Shown here in pieces: positions 1 to 9,150 of a DNA stretch of 64,000 nt (position 1 is the first letter of the stretch; each line of letters begins with the position of its first letter). This DNA is from Bacteroidota bacterium (GTDB taxonomy: Bacteria; Bacteroidota; Bacteroidia; UKL13-3). The stretch is from NCBI GenBank assembly GCA_040388375.1, contig JAZKBU010000001.1, positions 208,996 through 272,995 of the forward strand, in the 5' to 3' direction. The notes under the pieces are model-generated. The model saw nothing but the letters and a program-made list of their open reading frames with translations, was not told where the DNA came from and made no database searches. Made by a program: the position numbers and the translations under genes.

Positions 1-234
1 ATGATTCGTTTGTTTGCTAACATTACCGCAGGACATATATTGGTATTAAGCTTAGTATGCTTAACCTTTATATTCAAGTCTGCTTTGGTGGGAACGGTAG
101 CAACTCCACTAATCGTTTTCATTAGTGCCATCGAATTACTGGTTGCTTTTATTCAAGCGTTCATTTTCACCATCCTATCGGCATTGTTTATAGGTATGGC
201 TGTTCAAGAACCTGAACATGATGCACACCATTAA
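1..234 (+). CDS. atpB: ATP synthase F0 subunit a, C-terminal part (cut by window start)
   Basis: Membrane subunit a of F1Fo-ATP synthase, which forms the proton half-channels against the c-ring. Only the last 77 residues are visible and the true start lies upstream of the window. The segment [10 protein letters not shown] near its beginning matches the conserved fifth-helix signature of subunit a, and its Arg should be the essential one facing the c-ring carboxylate. Two hydrophobic helices and a short charged tail ending in HDAHH follow. It is the first visible gene of the B-E-F-H-A-G cluster and lies 45 bp before atpE. Identification rests on the motif and on the gene order. Confidence 0.95.
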   Translation: MIRLFANITAGHILVLSLVCLTFIFKSALVGTVATPLIVFISAIELLVAFIQAFIFTILSALFIGMAVQEPEHDAHH

Positions 235-279
235 TAAAAAATAAAAACCATTGTTAAACTTAAAATAAACTAAACTAAA

Positions 280-495
280 ATGACAGGAAGTATCGCTGCA
301 ATCGGAGCTGGCTTAGCCGCAATTGGTGCCGGCTTAGGTATCGGAAGAATCGGGGGATCAGCCATGGAAGGTATGGCTCGTCAACCAGAAGCTGCCAACA
401 AAATTCAAACTGCAATGCTTATTGCTGCTGCTTTCGTAGAAGCGGTTGCTTTATTCGCAGTGGTGGTAGCTTTGTTAGGTAACGGATCTAACTAA
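280..495 (+). CDS. atpE: ATP synthase F0 subunit c
   Basis: Proteolipid subunit of the c-ring, which carries protons through the membrane. The 71-residue length is normal. It shows the two-helix hairpin: a Gly/Ala-rich first helix (GAGLAAIGAGLGIG), the polar loop ARQPEA around residues 33-38 that contacts gamma and epsilon, and a second helix with the ion-binding Glu54 in AAAFVEAVAL. I see no obvious extra polar sodium ligands, so proton coupling is likely. A terminator-like hairpin follows directly, before atpF, which would allow this subunit to be made in excess. Confidence 0.97.
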   Translation: MTGSIAAIGAGLAAIGAGLGIGRIGGSAMEGMARQPEAANKIQTAMLIAAAFVEAVALFAVVVALLGNGSN

Positions 496-503
496 TTAGC
501 ACA

Positions 504-542
504 TAGCCCGATTGGATTTACTTTAAAATCGGGCTATTTTTT
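504..542 (+). terminator. Intra-operon terminator or attenuator between atpE and atpF
   Basis: A perfect 9-bp stem, TAGCCCGAT at 504-512 and ATCGGGCTA at 528-536, has a 15-nt loop and is followed by a T-rich run. It has the form of an intrinsic terminator but lies inside the cluster, 36 bp upstream of atpF. Partial termination, or 3'-end protection of atpE mRNA, would fit the high copy number of subunit c. Confidence 0.75.
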
Positions 543-577
543 AATTTTACAATTAACAACATAGCATATATAAAATA

Positions 578-1072
578 ATGGAATTAGTAACCCCAAGTAT
601 TGGATTAGTTTTTTGGAGCACATTGGCTTTTGGCTTGTTATTTTTCTTTTTAGGAAAATTTGCATGGAAACCTATCATGAAAACTCTTCAAGAGAGAGAA
701 GATAGTATAGATGAAGCTTTAAAATCAGCCGAAACTGCCCGCTTACAATTAGAGGCTTTAAAATCAGACAACCAACGTTTATTAAATGAAGCACGTGCTG
801 AGCGTGATAAAATGTTGAAAGAAGCGAATGAAATTAAAGATCAGATTTTAGCTAAAGCAAAAAACGATGCCAAACAAGAAGGCGATAAAATGATAGCATC
901 TGCCAAAGAAGCTATTGAAAATGAAAAAGTAAATGCCATGAACCAGTTAAAAACGCAAGTTGCTGTTTTAACTGTTGATTTAGCTGAAAAAGTGCTTCGC
1001 AAGAAAATGGAAGACAGAAGCCAACAAGAAGCTTTTATAAACGACAATTTAAAAAACATTACACTGAACTAA
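578..1072 (+). CDS. atpF: ATP synthase F0 subunit b
   Basis: Peripheral-stalk subunit that holds the F1 head to subunit a. The 164 residues have one N-terminal membrane helix (about residues 7-28, ending GKFAWKPI, typical of b subunits) and then a long charged amphipathic helix rich in Ala, Lys and Glu, as expected for the coiled-coil stator. The start is ATG with no strong Shine-Dalgarno sequence, as is usual in Bacteroidota. The stop is 4 bp before atpH, so the two are translated from one message. Confidence 0.95.
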   Translation: MELVTPSIGLVFWSTLAFGLLFFFLGKFAWKPIMKTLQEREDSIDEALKSAETARLQLEALKSDNQRLLNEARAERDKMLKEANEIKDQILAKAKNDAKQEGDKMIASAKEAIENEKVNAMNQLKTQVAVLTVDLAEKVLRKKMEDRSQQEAFINDNLKNITLN

Positions 1073-1076
1073 CAAT

Positions 1077-1628
1077 ATGTCTGAATTCAGAGTATCAAGC
1101 CGCTACGCGAAATCACTAATTGATTTATCTGTTGAACAAAATAGCTTAGATGTGATTTGTTCAGATATTAAATTATTGCTTTCCACTATTCAAAACAATA
1201 GTGAGCTTTCCAACTTATTGAAAAGCCCGGTAGTAAAAGGTGATCAAAAAATGGCGGTAATGACCAAAATATTTGGTACTACTTTCAACAAGTTAACTAT
1301 GTTGTTTATTGCAACAATAACACGCAAGAAACGCGAAATGTTATTGGAACCGATAGCTGAAAGTTTTGTAACTCAATACAACGAAATTAAAAAAATAGCT
1401 ACTGCTACAGTTAAAACTGCGGTTGAAGCAAACGCTGAAACAATAGCCGAAATAAAAGCATTTTTAACACAACAAAGCGGTAAAAATGTTGACCTAAAAT
1501 TGGAAGTTGACCCTTCGTTAATAGGAGGAGTAATGATACAAATGGAGGATCGCTTGTACGATGCAAGTATTAGCGGCAAATTGCGTAAAGCTAAACAAGA
1601 ATTATTAAACACATATATCTCAAAATAA
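1077..1628 (+). CDS. atpH: ATP synthase F1 subunit delta
   Basis: OSCP/delta subunit that links the b stalk to the top of the alpha3beta3 head. At 183 residues it has the family's normal length. The N-terminal helical domain begins SEFRVSSRYAKSLIDL, matching the usual 'RYAKAL' start. The C-terminal part has the conserved segment GGVMIQMEDRLYDASISGKL. It lies 4 bp after atpF and 15 bp before atpA. Confidence 0.95.
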   Translation: MSEFRVSSRYAKSLIDLSVEQNSLDVICSDIKLLLSTIQNNSELSNLLKSPVVKGDQKMAVMTKIFGTTFNKLTMLFIATITRKKREMLLEPIAESFVTQYNEIKKIATATVKTAVEANAETIAEIKAFLTQQSGKNVDLKLEVDPSLIGGVMIQMEDRLYDASISGKLRKAKQELLNTYISK

Positions 1629-1643
1629 ACTAAAAAAATCAGT

Positions 1644-3221
1644 ATGGTAGAGATTAGACCTGACGAAGTATCGGCAATTATAAGAGAGCAATTGAGCAAC
1701 TTTAAATCGGATGTTGAATTGCAAGAAGTAGGAACGGTGCTTCAAGTGGGCGATGGAATTGCCCGCATTTACGGATTAACTAAAGTTCAATCTGGAGAAT
1801 TAATTGAATTTGCTAATGGTGTTCAAGCCATTGTATTAAACTTAGAAGAAGATAATGTAGGAGCGGTATTATTAGGCTCTAGCGATTCTATTATAGAAGG
1901 TGACACTGTAAAAAGAACAGGACGTATTGCATCTATAAAAGTAGGTGAAGGTATGGTTGGCCGTGTTGTTAATACTTTAGGATTGCCTATTGACGGTAAA
2001 GGACCTATTAGCGGTGATTTGTATGAAATGCCTCTAGAGCGTAAGGCTCCAGGTGTTATTTTCCGCGAGCCGGTTAAAGAACCTCTTCAAACTGGTATTA
2101 AAGCTATTGACGCCATGATTCCAATTGGACGTGGTCAACGTGAGTTGGTAATTGGTGACAGACAAACCGGTAAAACTGCTGTTTGTATTGATGCTATCAT
2201 TAACCAAAAAGAATTTTACGAAGCTGGTAAACCAGTTTATTGTATATATGTAGCTATTGGTCAAAAAGCATCAACGGTGGCTCAGGTTGTAAAAACTTTG
2301 GAAGCTAATGGTGCTATGAAATATACTACTATTGTTACGGCTACTTCATCTGATCCGGCTCCTATGCAGTTTTATGCTCCTATGGCTGGTGCTGCAATTG
2401 GTGAGTTTTTCCGCGATTCAGGAAGACCTGCTTTGGTAGTTTATGATGATTTATCGAAACAAGCTGTAGCTTACCGCGAAGTTTCATTGTTATTACGCAG
2501 ACCTCCTGGACGTGAAGCTTATCCTGGTGATGTATTTTATTTACATAGTCGTTTATTAGAGCGTGCTGCTAAAATAAATGCAACTGATTCTATTGCACAA
2601 GCAATGAATGATATTCCTGATTCAATTAAACACTTGGTTAAAGGTGGTGGATCGTTAACGGCTTTACCAATTATTGAAACGCAAGCGGGTGACGTTTCTG
2701 CTTATATTCCAACCAATGTAATTTCTATTACTGATGGCCAGATATTCTTAGAATCGAATTTATTTAATGCGGGTATTCGTCCGGCTATTAACGTAGGTAT
2801 TTCGGTATCGCGTGTGGGTGGTAATGCTCAAATTAAATCAATGAAAAAGGTAGCAGGTACTTTAAAATTAGATCAAGCTCAATACCGTGAGTTAGAGGCT
2901 TTCTCTAAATTTGGTTCTGACTTGGATGCTGCTACTAAATCGGTATTGGCAAAAGGTGCCCGTAACGTGGAAATATTGAAACAAGGTCAATTCTCTCCTT
3001 TACGTGCTGACCAACAGGTTGCTATTATTTATTTAGGTACTAAAGGTTTATTATCAAAGGTGCCTGTTAATAAAGTGATTGAGTTTGAAAAAGAATATTT
3101 AAATTTCTTAGAAAGCAAACACAAATCTACTTTAGATGAATTGAAAAAAGGTTTAAGTGATGATGCTGCTGCTGTACTTGAAAAAGTTTGTAAAGAGTTA
3201 TCAGCTAAATACGTAGATTAA
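1644..3221 (+). CDS. atpA: ATP synthase F1 subunit alpha
   Basis: Non-catalytic nucleotide-binding subunit of the F1 head. The 525 residues carry the beta-barrel N domain, a Walker A motif GDRQTGKT at residues 171-178, the alpha-type segment [21 protein letters not shown] split over the catalytic interface, and the C-terminal helical bundle. The length is usual. The partner beta gene (atpD) and epsilon gene (atpC) are not in this window, which agrees with their separate location in many Bacteroidota. The start codon is the first ATG, 15 bp after atpH. Confidence 0.98.
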   Translation: MVEIRPDEVSAIIREQLSNFKSDVELQEVGTVLQVGDGIARIYGLTKVQSGELIEFANGVQAIVLNLEEDNVGAVLLGSSDSIIEGDTVKRTGRIASIKVGEGMVGRVVNTLGLPIDGKGPISGDLYEMPLERKAPGVIFREPVKEPLQTGIKAIDAMIPIGRGQRELVIGDRQTGKTAVCIDAIINQKEFYEAGKPVYCIYVAIGQKASTVAQVVKTLEANGAMKYTTIVTATSSDPAPMQFYAPMAGAAIGEFFRDSGRPALVVYDDLSKQAVAYREVSLLLRRPPGREAYPGDVFYLHSRLLERAAKINATDSIAQAMNDIPDSIKHLVKGGGSLTALPIIETQAGDVSAYIPTNVISITDGQIFLESNLFNAGIRPAINVGISVSRVGGNAQIKSMKKVAGTLKLDQAQYRELEAFSKFGSDLDAATKSVLAKGARNVEILKQGQFSPLRADQQVAIIYLGTKGLLSKVPVNKVIEFEKEYLNFLESKHKSTLDELKKGLSDDAAAVLEKVCKELSAKYVD

Positions 3222-3233
3222 TAATAGTAAAAA

Positions 3234-3285
3234 GTTAATAGGTTGATTGAGGTTGTTTAGGCAATACCGCAATCAACTTATTGAC
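3234..3285 (+). promoter_or_regulatory. Long hairpin between atpA and atpG
   Basis: The arms are 3234-3249 and 3270-3285. They pair over 16 bp with two G-T pairs and no unpaired base, around a 20-nt loop. A third partial copy of the arm (CAATCAACT) at 3286-3294 could compete for pairing. No T-run follows, so this is not a standard terminator. It could be an mRNA processing or stability element in the 81-bp gap. The role is inference. Confidence 0.6.
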
Positions 3286-3302
3286 CAATCAACTAAATAA
3301 AA

Positions 3303-4184
3303 ATGGCAAATTTAAAAGAAGTAAGAATAAGGATATCGTCTGTTTCATCTACGCAACAAATAACCAAAGCCATGAAATTGGTTTCGGCTACTAAATTACG
3401 TAGAGCGCAAAATGCTATTACATTAATGCGTCCGTACGCTACTAAATTAAATGGTATTTTAGCCAACTTAACTGATAGTATTGATATTGATGCTTTGAAG
3501 GTATATTTTGATGCCCGCCCGGTTAAAAATGTATTATTGGTTGTTATTACCAGCGATAGAGGACTTTGCGGTTCGTTTAACGCTAACGTAATAAAAATGG
3601 CTAACAAGACTATCAATGAAAAATATGCCAGTCAAAAAGCTGCCGGTAATGTAACGGTATTGGGTATTGGAAAAAAAGGACATGACTTTTTCTCTAAACA
3701 AAACGTAAAATATATTGATGCTTTTAAAGATGCATTGTTAACGCCTAATGCTGAATCGAGTTTTGCAATTGGTGAGTTTATTTTAAATAGCTACACCTCT
3801 GGTAAATTTGATGCGGTAGAGATTGTATACAATCAGTTTAAAAATGCGGCTACGCAAATATTAAGTGCTGAACAGTTTTTACCTATTAACACGGCTACTT
3901 TTGCCCAAGAGTCGAACAAGAAGAGTGATTATATTTTTGAACCTAACAAGGAAGAAATTTTATTAGCATTAATTCCGCGTATTTTAAAAACGCAATTGTT
4001 CAGAAGCATGCTTGACTCATTGGCATCGGAACATGGAGCCCGAATGGTGGCCATGGACAAAGCTACTGATAATGCAGGTGAATTATTGAAAGCCTTAAAA
4101 ATTGAATACAACAGGGTTCGCCAAGCTGCTATTACTACTGAAATTTCAGAAATTGTAGGTGGAGCTGCTGCTTTGAGCGCTTAA
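3303..4184 (+). CDS. atpG: ATP synthase F1 subunit gamma
   Basis: Central rotor shaft of F1. The 293 residues begin MANLKEVRIRISSVSSTQQITKAMKLVSATKLRRAQ, of which ISSVSSTQQITKAMKLVSA is the conserved N-terminal helix. The segment SDRGLCGSFNANV is the typical Rossmann-like middle domain. The end, TTEISEIVGGAAAL, is the conserved C-terminal helix that reaches into the alpha/beta hexamer. It is the last gene of the cluster and is followed by a strong terminator. Confidence 0.97.
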   Translation: MANLKEVRIRISSVSSTQQITKAMKLVSATKLRRAQNAITLMRPYATKLNGILANLTDSIDIDALKVYFDARPVKNVLLVVITSDRGLCGSFNANVIKMANKTINEKYASQKAAGNVTVLGIGKKGHDFFSKQNVKYIDAFKDALLTPNAESSFAIGEFILNSYTSGKFDAVEIVYNQFKNAATQILSAEQFLPINTATFAQESNKKSDYIFEPNKEEILLALIPRILKTQLFRSMLDSLASEHGARMVAMDKATDNAGELLKALKIEYNRVRQAAITTEISEIVGGAAALSA

Positions 4185-4209
4185 CCCTAATAATAACCTA
4201 TTATACAAA

Positions 4210-4245
4210 AACGGCCCGTAATATTAATTACAGGCCGTTTTTTTT
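4210..4245 (+). terminator. Terminator of the atp cluster
   Basis: The 13-bp stem has one mismatch (4210-4222 with 4227-4239), a 4-nt loop and a run of T's. It lies 26 bp after the atpG stop and closes the ATP synthase transcript. Confidence 0.9.
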
Positions 4246-4305
4246 GTAACCTTTCTTTATTGGTTGTCGTTTCATACTCAAATTTATTAAAAACAACATA
4301 CCATT

Positions 4306-5571
4306 ATGAAACAACATTTTTTACTATTATGTACGCTTACATTGTTAAACGTGTACGGTCACGCTCAATCTTTTTTTCCTTCTGTATTTGATGAACCTTT
4401 AACAGGTTTAAATTTGTTACGGGATGAAAATCCTTATATTTTAAAGCAGTTAAAAACGAGTAACCCTGCATGGACTAACAGCAAACTGTTTGTTAAGAAA
4501 AGAGCACCAAATACGAATTACCTAATACTTGACAGAACTGCCAACTGGGTAAGTGCGAATTGGAAAGATGAACAACTGACAAAGGATAGCTTTGTATTGG
4601 ATAATAATAACCGCATTGCTACCATTTTTGAAGAAGCCAAAAATATTTATAATGGCACTACTTACTACAATAAAAACAAATACTTTTATAGTTACGATAG
4701 TGAGAATCGTTTGAAAAAAATCAATGTACAAACTGCCAGCTCTCCTACTTCAACTAATTACGCAGACAATTATGTGTATGTAATTAATTATACAAATGGT
4801 GTAAGAACAAGTGATAGTATTTATGTGGTAGCCAACGAAGCCAGCTATGTGCGTGCTTATTCATATAATAACACCGGTAAACTAATTACTGAATCGGGTA
4901 TTCAAAGCGGTGATACGGTGGCTAGGACTGACTATAATTATGAGGCTGGTTTACTAAAATCTATCATAGCCAGTGAGTTTAGTGAAACGGCTGACGCATG
5001 GGAAATAAACCAGACTGACTCTTTTGAATACAATAGCAATAACCTGATTGTGCAGCATACTATATGGAGCAGCTATACAAGTAATAGTGTTTTTAGCCCT
5101 ATAGTAAAGGAGAAATATGGGTATACAAGCAATAACAAACTGAATGAAATTATTGTACTGCTGGACACCAACAGTGTATGGAAAAACAAAAGTAAAATAG
5201 TAGTAACTTATGATAATACGAACAAGGCTACTATTGCTTATGGGTACAATGCCATTGATGAAAACACCTGGGGTACGGAAGCGACTGAAAAGTATATTTT
5301 TGATGAGGTGGCAACGGGTATTGATGTAGTTGCCAAGCCTGCTCACGTATTGAATGTATTTCCTAACCCTGCTGCCAATGAAATAAACATTGCTGCTTTA
5401 CCTAACTCTATTTTATATTTATTTGATGTAAGTGGTAAACTGGTTTTATCTACCGAGGTGGGTAATAGTATAGTGGATGTATCGGGTTTGGATAATGGTA
5501 TTTATACTGCTCAACTCGTTAACGCTTTATATAACACCAGTGCAGTTAGTAAGATAGTAATTAGTAAATAG
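4306..5571 (+). CDS. Secreted protein with T9SS C-terminal sorting domain
   Basis: Protein of 421 residues, probably released or anchored at the cell surface by the type IX secretion system. Residues 1-21 form a signal peptide (KQHFLLLCTLTLLNVYGHAQ). The middle is Tyr/Asn/Ser-rich with recurring short strands such as YDSENRLKKI, YNYEAGLLKSI and YGYTSNNKLNEI, like the YD/RHS-type or DUF4595-like repeats of Bacteroidota surface proteins. The last about 75 residues, from NVFPNPAANEINI to AVSKIVISK, are a Por_Secre_tail-type sorting domain. The ligand or function is unknown. It is transcribed alone between terminators. Confidence 0.85.
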   Translation: MKQHFLLLCTLTLLNVYGHAQSFFPSVFDEPLTGLNLLRDENPYILKQLKTSNPAWTNSKLFVKKRAPNTNYLILDRTANWVSANWKDEQLTKDSFVLDNNNRIATIFEEAKNIYNGTTYYNKNKYFYSYDSENRLKKINVQTASSPTSTNYADNYVYVINYTNGVRTSDSIYVVANEASYVRAYSYNNTGKLITESGIQSGDTVARTDYNYEAGLLKSIIASEFSETADAWEINQTDSFEYNSNNLIVQHTIWSSYTSNSVFSPIVKEKYGYTSNNKLNEIIVLLDTNSVWKNKSKIVVTYDNTNKATIAYGYNAIDENTWGTEATEKYIFDEVATGIDVVAKPAHVLNVFPNPAANEINIAALPNSILYLFDVSGKLVLSTEVGNSIVDVSGLDNGIYTAQLVNALYNTSAVSKIVISK

Positions 5572-5589
5572 GTTCATTTTATTAAAAAT

Positions 5590-5623
5590 AAAAAAGCCAG
5601 GTCTGTATGGACTTGGCTTTTTT
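5590..5623. terminator. Bidirectional terminator between convergent genes
   Basis: The 14-bp arms (5590-5603 with 5610-5623) have one G-T pair. There is an A-run on the left and a T-run on the right, so it can end both the T9SS cargo gene and the minus-strand lipoprotein gene, whose stop lies at 5622-5624. Confidence 0.9.
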
Positions 5624-6116
5624 ACTTGGCGCTTCGTATCATATAACGCACCAGATTTTTGCTTCTGCGTAAATCTCTGTTTTCCATGTTAAAGAAATAG
5701 AGTTCGTTTTCATTGGACCATAATTTTCCCCTGTTTTTTTGGTCGAACATAAAGCACTCAAACATGATGGATAAAACTTTGCCGTTATAGCCGTAACTGT
5801 TGCGATAAAAATCGCCCACATAACCCATTCCTTTTACGTAAAATGAATCGACTTTTACCACTAAGCTGAACTCGTATTTTGGATTTTTCTTGCTTACTAT
5901 ATAACCCAGTTTGGCAAGCTGTTGCTCGCAGGCTTTTTGTATTTGTTCTTCAAATCGCTTGGAAACAAAAAAAGGGCTTTCGTTTATTATTTTAATTTTA
6001 ATGGGGTAATTGGGTTTGCTATGTGACCAAACTACTGCCCTATACCAATAGCGTTGCTGGCAAGAAACTGCCGACAATGCAAAGAGTATTAAAAGTAAGT
6101 ATGCCTGTGGTTTCAT
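5622..6116 (-). CDS. Small predicted lipoprotein of unknown function
   Basis: 164 residues. Residues 1-19 form a lipoprotein signal ending AVSC, with Cys19 as the likely lipidation site, so the protein should be anchored in a periplasm-facing membrane. The mature part has the segment FEEQIQKACEQQLAKLGY followed by YEFSLVVKVDSF. This is a helix-strand pattern resembling periplasmic DUF4136-type lipoproteins, but I do not recognise the family with confidence. The stop codon sits in the shared terminator. No neighbouring gene suggests a role. Confidence 0.7.
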   Translation of the reverse strand: MKPQAYLLLILFALSAVSCQQRYWYRAVVWSHSKPNYPIKIKIINESPFFVSKRFEEQIQKACEQQLAKLGYIVSKKNPKYEFSLVVKVDSFYVKGMGYVGDFYRNSYGYNGKVLSIMFECFMFDQKNRGKLWSNENELYFFNMENRDLRRSKNLVRYMIRSAK

Positions 6117-6204
6117 TTGCGGTATAAAATTAAAACTTTTAATTTTATACTCATAGTCAAATTTATAGGTGGTATAGATGCCTGAATGGATTGTTTTTTA
6201 TAAG

Positions 6205-6621
6205 CTACTGCTTATTGAAATGTGCCCAGTACTTTTTACCGTAACTGCAAAATATTTCCTCACCTGAGGCTATATCGCGCAGGGCTTGCAAACAAACTTT
6301 GTTATTGGAGTCGAGAGTTATTTGAGCATTGTTTTTATTTTTACTTAGGGCATCGTTGGCATACTTGGCAAAACATTTGGTGTTTCTGGAGTCCATAATA
6401 CTGCCGTTTACCATATTAATAAAATAACCATCTAATTTTGCCTCGGCTAATTGCCGGGCTTGTTGGTTGGAAAGTATTTTGCCTTTGAAAATGGCTATTA
6501 CTTCGTTTTTATAAATGGGCATGGCGGTAAATAAACCATTGCCTGCCTGTTGAATGGTGGAGACTTGGGTGTATAGATAGCTGGCTTCTTTTGCTTCAAT
6601 TATTTCGGGTTGGCTATCCAT
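6205..6621 (-). CDS. Small SET-domain protein (putative protein-lysine methyltransferase)
   Basis: 138 residues, nearly all one SET domain. It has the early G-x-G-like start NGLFTAMPIYKNEVIAIFKG, the middle segment CFAKYANDALSKNKNNAQI (like the NHxCxPN block) and the closing block ALRDIASGEEIFCSYGKKYW, which matches the end of SET domains, where the Tyr contributes to catalysis. The family transfers methyl groups from S-adenosylmethionine to protein lysines. Bacterial substrates are mostly unknown. No flanking pre-SET or post-SET zinc clusters are seen. It is divergent from the sigma factor gene, with 153 bp between them. Confidence 0.8.
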   Translation of the reverse strand: MDSQPEIIEAKEASYLYTQVSTIQQAGNGLFTAMPIYKNEVIAIFKGKILSNQQARQLAEAKLDGYFINMVNGSIMDSRNTKCFAKYANDALSKNKNNAQITLDSNNKVCLQALRDIASGEEIFCSYGKKYWAHFNKQ

Positions 6622-6774
6622 TTTTGTTTTTATGCTTTGGGCAACATACTACTTTTAAGGTATGTGGTTAATACAATTAAATATTTTATCTATAAATCAG
6701 TTAATTACAATATAATTATAGGTGCCGGGCAACTTTACGGATGTGCTGTGCATTTAAGCATATAGAAAACCAAC

Positions 6775-7323
6775 ATGCAACTAAACGCTGTACAACTTAA
6801 ACACTTAAAACAAGGTGATGCTGCTACTCAAAAGCTGGTATTTGAGCAGTTGTTCAATACCATGTTCAGGGTATGCCAGCGTTATGTAAACAGAATTGAT
6901 GAAGCGGAGGATTGTGTAATGAAGGGTTTTTTAAAGGCTTTTCAGCAAATAAAGTCATTTGAAGGGGAGCATGAAAACAGTTTTATATTTTGGCTTAAAC
7001 GCATTATGGTGAATGAGGCTTTAATGGCTTTACGTAAGCAAAACAATTTTAGTCTGGTAAATATTGAGGAGGTAACGGATATTGCTTTTGACGATGCTTA
7101 CCTGCAACAAATAGATGCGCAATATTTATTTGATGCAATTTTGAAATTACCTACTGGTTATAGAACGGTATTAAACTTATTCATCATTGAGGGTTATAGT
7201 CACCAGGAGATTGGGAAAGAACTGGGTATTACGGAAAGCACGAGTAAAACACAATTGGCTAAGGCTAAAGCCAAGCTTAAAAATATAATTACGCATAAAC
7301 AGTATGGTTATGGAAATGTATAG
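6775..7323 (+). CDS. ECF-type RNA polymerase sigma factor
   Basis: 182 residues with sigma-70 region 2 at about 25-95 (RYVNRIDEAEDCVMKGFLKA) and region 4 at about 120-175. The latter is a helix-turn-helix with GYSHQEIGKELGITESTSK. Regions 1 and 3 are absent, as in ECF (SigE/RpoE-like) factors. Its 3' end overlaps the next gene by 20 bp in another frame, so the two are translationally coupled. The next gene encodes a one-span membrane protein that probably acts as its regulator. The target promoters cannot be read from this window. Confidence 0.9.
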   Translation: MQLNAVQLKHLKQGDAATQKLVFEQLFNTMFRVCQRYVNRIDEAEDCVMKGFLKAFQQIKSFEGEHENSFIFWLKRIMVNEALMALRKQNNFSLVNIEEVTDIAFDDAYLQQIDAQYLFDAILKLPTGYRTVLNLFIIEGYSHQEIGKELGITESTSKTQLAKAKAKLKNIITHKQYGYGNV

Positions 7324-7969
7324 CAATAATATAATTAAAGCGAAAATTGATTCGGTAATTGATTTACCTGATGGCTATACTCCTAACCTGGATAATAAAT
7401 GGGAGTTATTGGAGGCAGGTCTTGTAAAACAAAAGGAGAAAAAACCGGTATTGTTTTATGTGAGGCAAACGGCTTGGATTGCGGCTCTGCTTTTATTGTT
7501 TGGTGGGGTTGGTCTGTTTTTAATTAAGCAGGTGCAAACTACTCTGGTAACAAAACCGGCAAGCAGTTTTAATGTTACCAAACAAACGGAGAGAAAGGAT
7601 GTGGTAAAACAAGAAACGGGTAAACAAAATACTATTACACCGGCTTCGCAAAATGACTTTCAAATTAAACCCGCTGCTGTAAAAAAGAATATGGTATTGG
7701 AACCTAAAGAGATTATAGAGGAACCTCTTATTGTTTTTATCGACTCACCAAAGGTAATACAAATAGTAGCTGTGGAACAGGTAACGGCTAAAGCCAAACG
7801 TTTTGTAGAGATTGACTTTAACGAACCTATTGTATCGGCTAAAACATCGATGGAAAATGTAGTGGCCTCACAAAAATTTAAATTTAAAATTGGCTTTTCT
7901 GCGCAGAGTAATGCAGCTGCCGCTACTAACAAAGGCTCGGGCATTGGTCTGGTAAAACAAATTAATTAA
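7304..7969 (+). CDS. Single-span membrane protein, probable anti-sigma partner
   Basis: 221 residues. A cytosolic N-terminal stretch of about 55 residues precedes one membrane helix (about 60-80, WIAALLLLFGGVGLFLI), then a Lys/Val/Glu-rich periplasmic part of low complexity. It overlaps the sigma gene by 20 bp. Three in-frame ATGs lie at 7304, 7310 and 7316. This topology and coupling fit an anti-sigma factor, but I see no zinc-binding ZAS motif, so the call is by context. Confidence 0.6.
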   Translation: MVMEMYSNNIIKAKIDSVIDLPDGYTPNLDNKWELLEAGLVKQKEKKPVLFYVRQTAWIAALLLLFGGVGLFLIKQVQTTLVTKPASSFNVTKQTERKDVVKQETGKQNTITPASQNDFQIKPAAVKKNMVLEPKEIIEEPLIVFIDSPKVIQIVAVEQVTAKAKRFVEIDFNEPIVSAKTSMENVVASQKFKFKIGFSAQSNAAAATNKGSGIGLVKQIN

Positions 7970-7991
7970 ACAACAATCAAATTTTATAACT

Positions 7992-9035
7992 ATGAAAAAA
8001 TGTATGCTTTTAGCTGTGTGGCTTTTTATTGCCTCTACTCAAACGGTATTATGGGGCCAACAGGCAGCCATGTACTTTGTACACCTGAACGAAAATGAAG
8101 TAATTAAAACGGATACTTTGGTAATTAAACTAGTGGGTAACAATAAAATTTTATTTATTGGCGATGGTTTTAAAAACATGATGAAATACGCAAAGGCTGA
8201 CTCGTTAAAAACGCTTTTTATTAATGATTTGGAAGCAGCAAGGGCTAATAAAACGCTGGCTATAGATGCACAGAAGGTATTCTATTTTGTTAATGAATCT
8301 GGCAAGCGAAGAATTAAAGCGGAGAATGCAGAGTATAATAATAACTCGGTAGATGTTGGGTATGAAATTAAACGCCTGCAACTGGACTTACCTAAATATG
8401 AATACCATATTTATGATTTAATAAGTGGTTACCGAATTGAAATTTATTTGAGCGACCCGCAGGAGCTAAAGAATATATTGGGTAGTATTAGCTTAAACGA
8501 GGCTATTAACTATACTTATAAAAATGCTGGTGATGAATTAAAGCGTTCGTATAAAATAAATTTAAATGCGGATAATGGTTACACTATAGCAAGTAAAACG
8601 CGTGGTCATGCGGATGCGATTGAATTGGCTCCATCGTTTGGTGTGGGTTTACTTGGTAATACTTTTGCACCTATTGTGGGTTTTGATTTATGGTTAAGGT
8701 TGACGGATAAGTATTCGGTAGCTAAATATAAAATGGGTTTGGGTTTAACGGCTTTTCCTTTTGCTAATACTAATCAAGGGGAGATAACGGGTATATCGTT
8801 GGTAAATTCGTACGAAGGGCGATTTGCTTTTAATTTGTATGCACAAAACAGGGGTAAAACAACTTGGCTTGGCTTACAGGCGGGCTTAATGAAAAGCAAT
8901 GATATTAAAACTTTTGACAATGCCTTTAAGTTTGGGTTTTTGTATGAGGGTAATGGTACTTTTAATTACTCGTTTGATATTATAAAGGGTAAGGATTTGT
9001 ATATATATGGCCTAACTATTAAAATGCCTTTTTAG
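7992..9035 (+). CDS. Exported protein of unknown function, downstream of the sigma/anti-sigma pair
   Basis: 347 residues. Residues 1-22 form a signal peptide (MKKCMLLAVWLFIASTQTVLWGQ). The C-terminal half (about residues 200-347) shows alternating hydrophobic strands with Gly/Tyr/Phe, such as FGVGLLGNTFAPIVGFDLWLRL and a last strand LYIYGLTIKMPF ending in Phe. This is typical of an outer-membrane beta-barrel. The N-terminal half looks globular. It begins 22 bp after the membrane partner, so it is probably in the same transcript and may be a target or sensor of the sigma system. Function is unknown. Confidence 0.65.
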   Translation: MKKCMLLAVWLFIASTQTVLWGQQAAMYFVHLNENEVIKTDTLVIKLVGNNKILFIGDGFKNMMKYAKADSLKTLFINDLEAARANKTLAIDAQKVFYFVNESGKRRIKAENAEYNNNSVDVGYEIKRLQLDLPKYEYHIYDLISGYRIEIYLSDPQELKNILGSISLNEAINYTYKNAGDELKRSYKINLNADNGYTIASKTRGHADAIELAPSFGVGLLGNTFAPIVGFDLWLRLTDKYSVAKYKMGLGLTAFPFANTNQGEITGISLVNSYEGRFAFNLYAQNRGKTTWLGLQAGLMKSNDIKTFDNAFKFGFLYEGNGTFNYSFDIIKGKDLYIYGLTIKMPF

Positions 9036-9064
9036 GGGTTTAGCTCAATAACTTATCTATAACT

Positions 9065-9106
9065 AAGGCTACGTTTCGGTACACTGGAACGTAGCCTTCT
9101 TTTTTA
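9065..9106 (+). terminator. Terminator after the sigma-factor transcript
   Basis: Perfect 11-bp stem AAGGCTACGTT (9065-9075) with AACGTAGCCTT (9088-9098), followed by CTTTTTT. It lies 30 bp after the stop of the exported protein gene. Confidence 0.9.
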
Positions 9107-9150
9107 ATTGGTAAATAAACTTATGTTTGTTTCTAAAAGTATATTGATAC

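Noticed and set aside
8..4184. Complete F1Fo operon
   Set aside because: atpD and atpC are not found downstream. A terminator follows atpG, so the beta and epsilon genes must be elsewhere.
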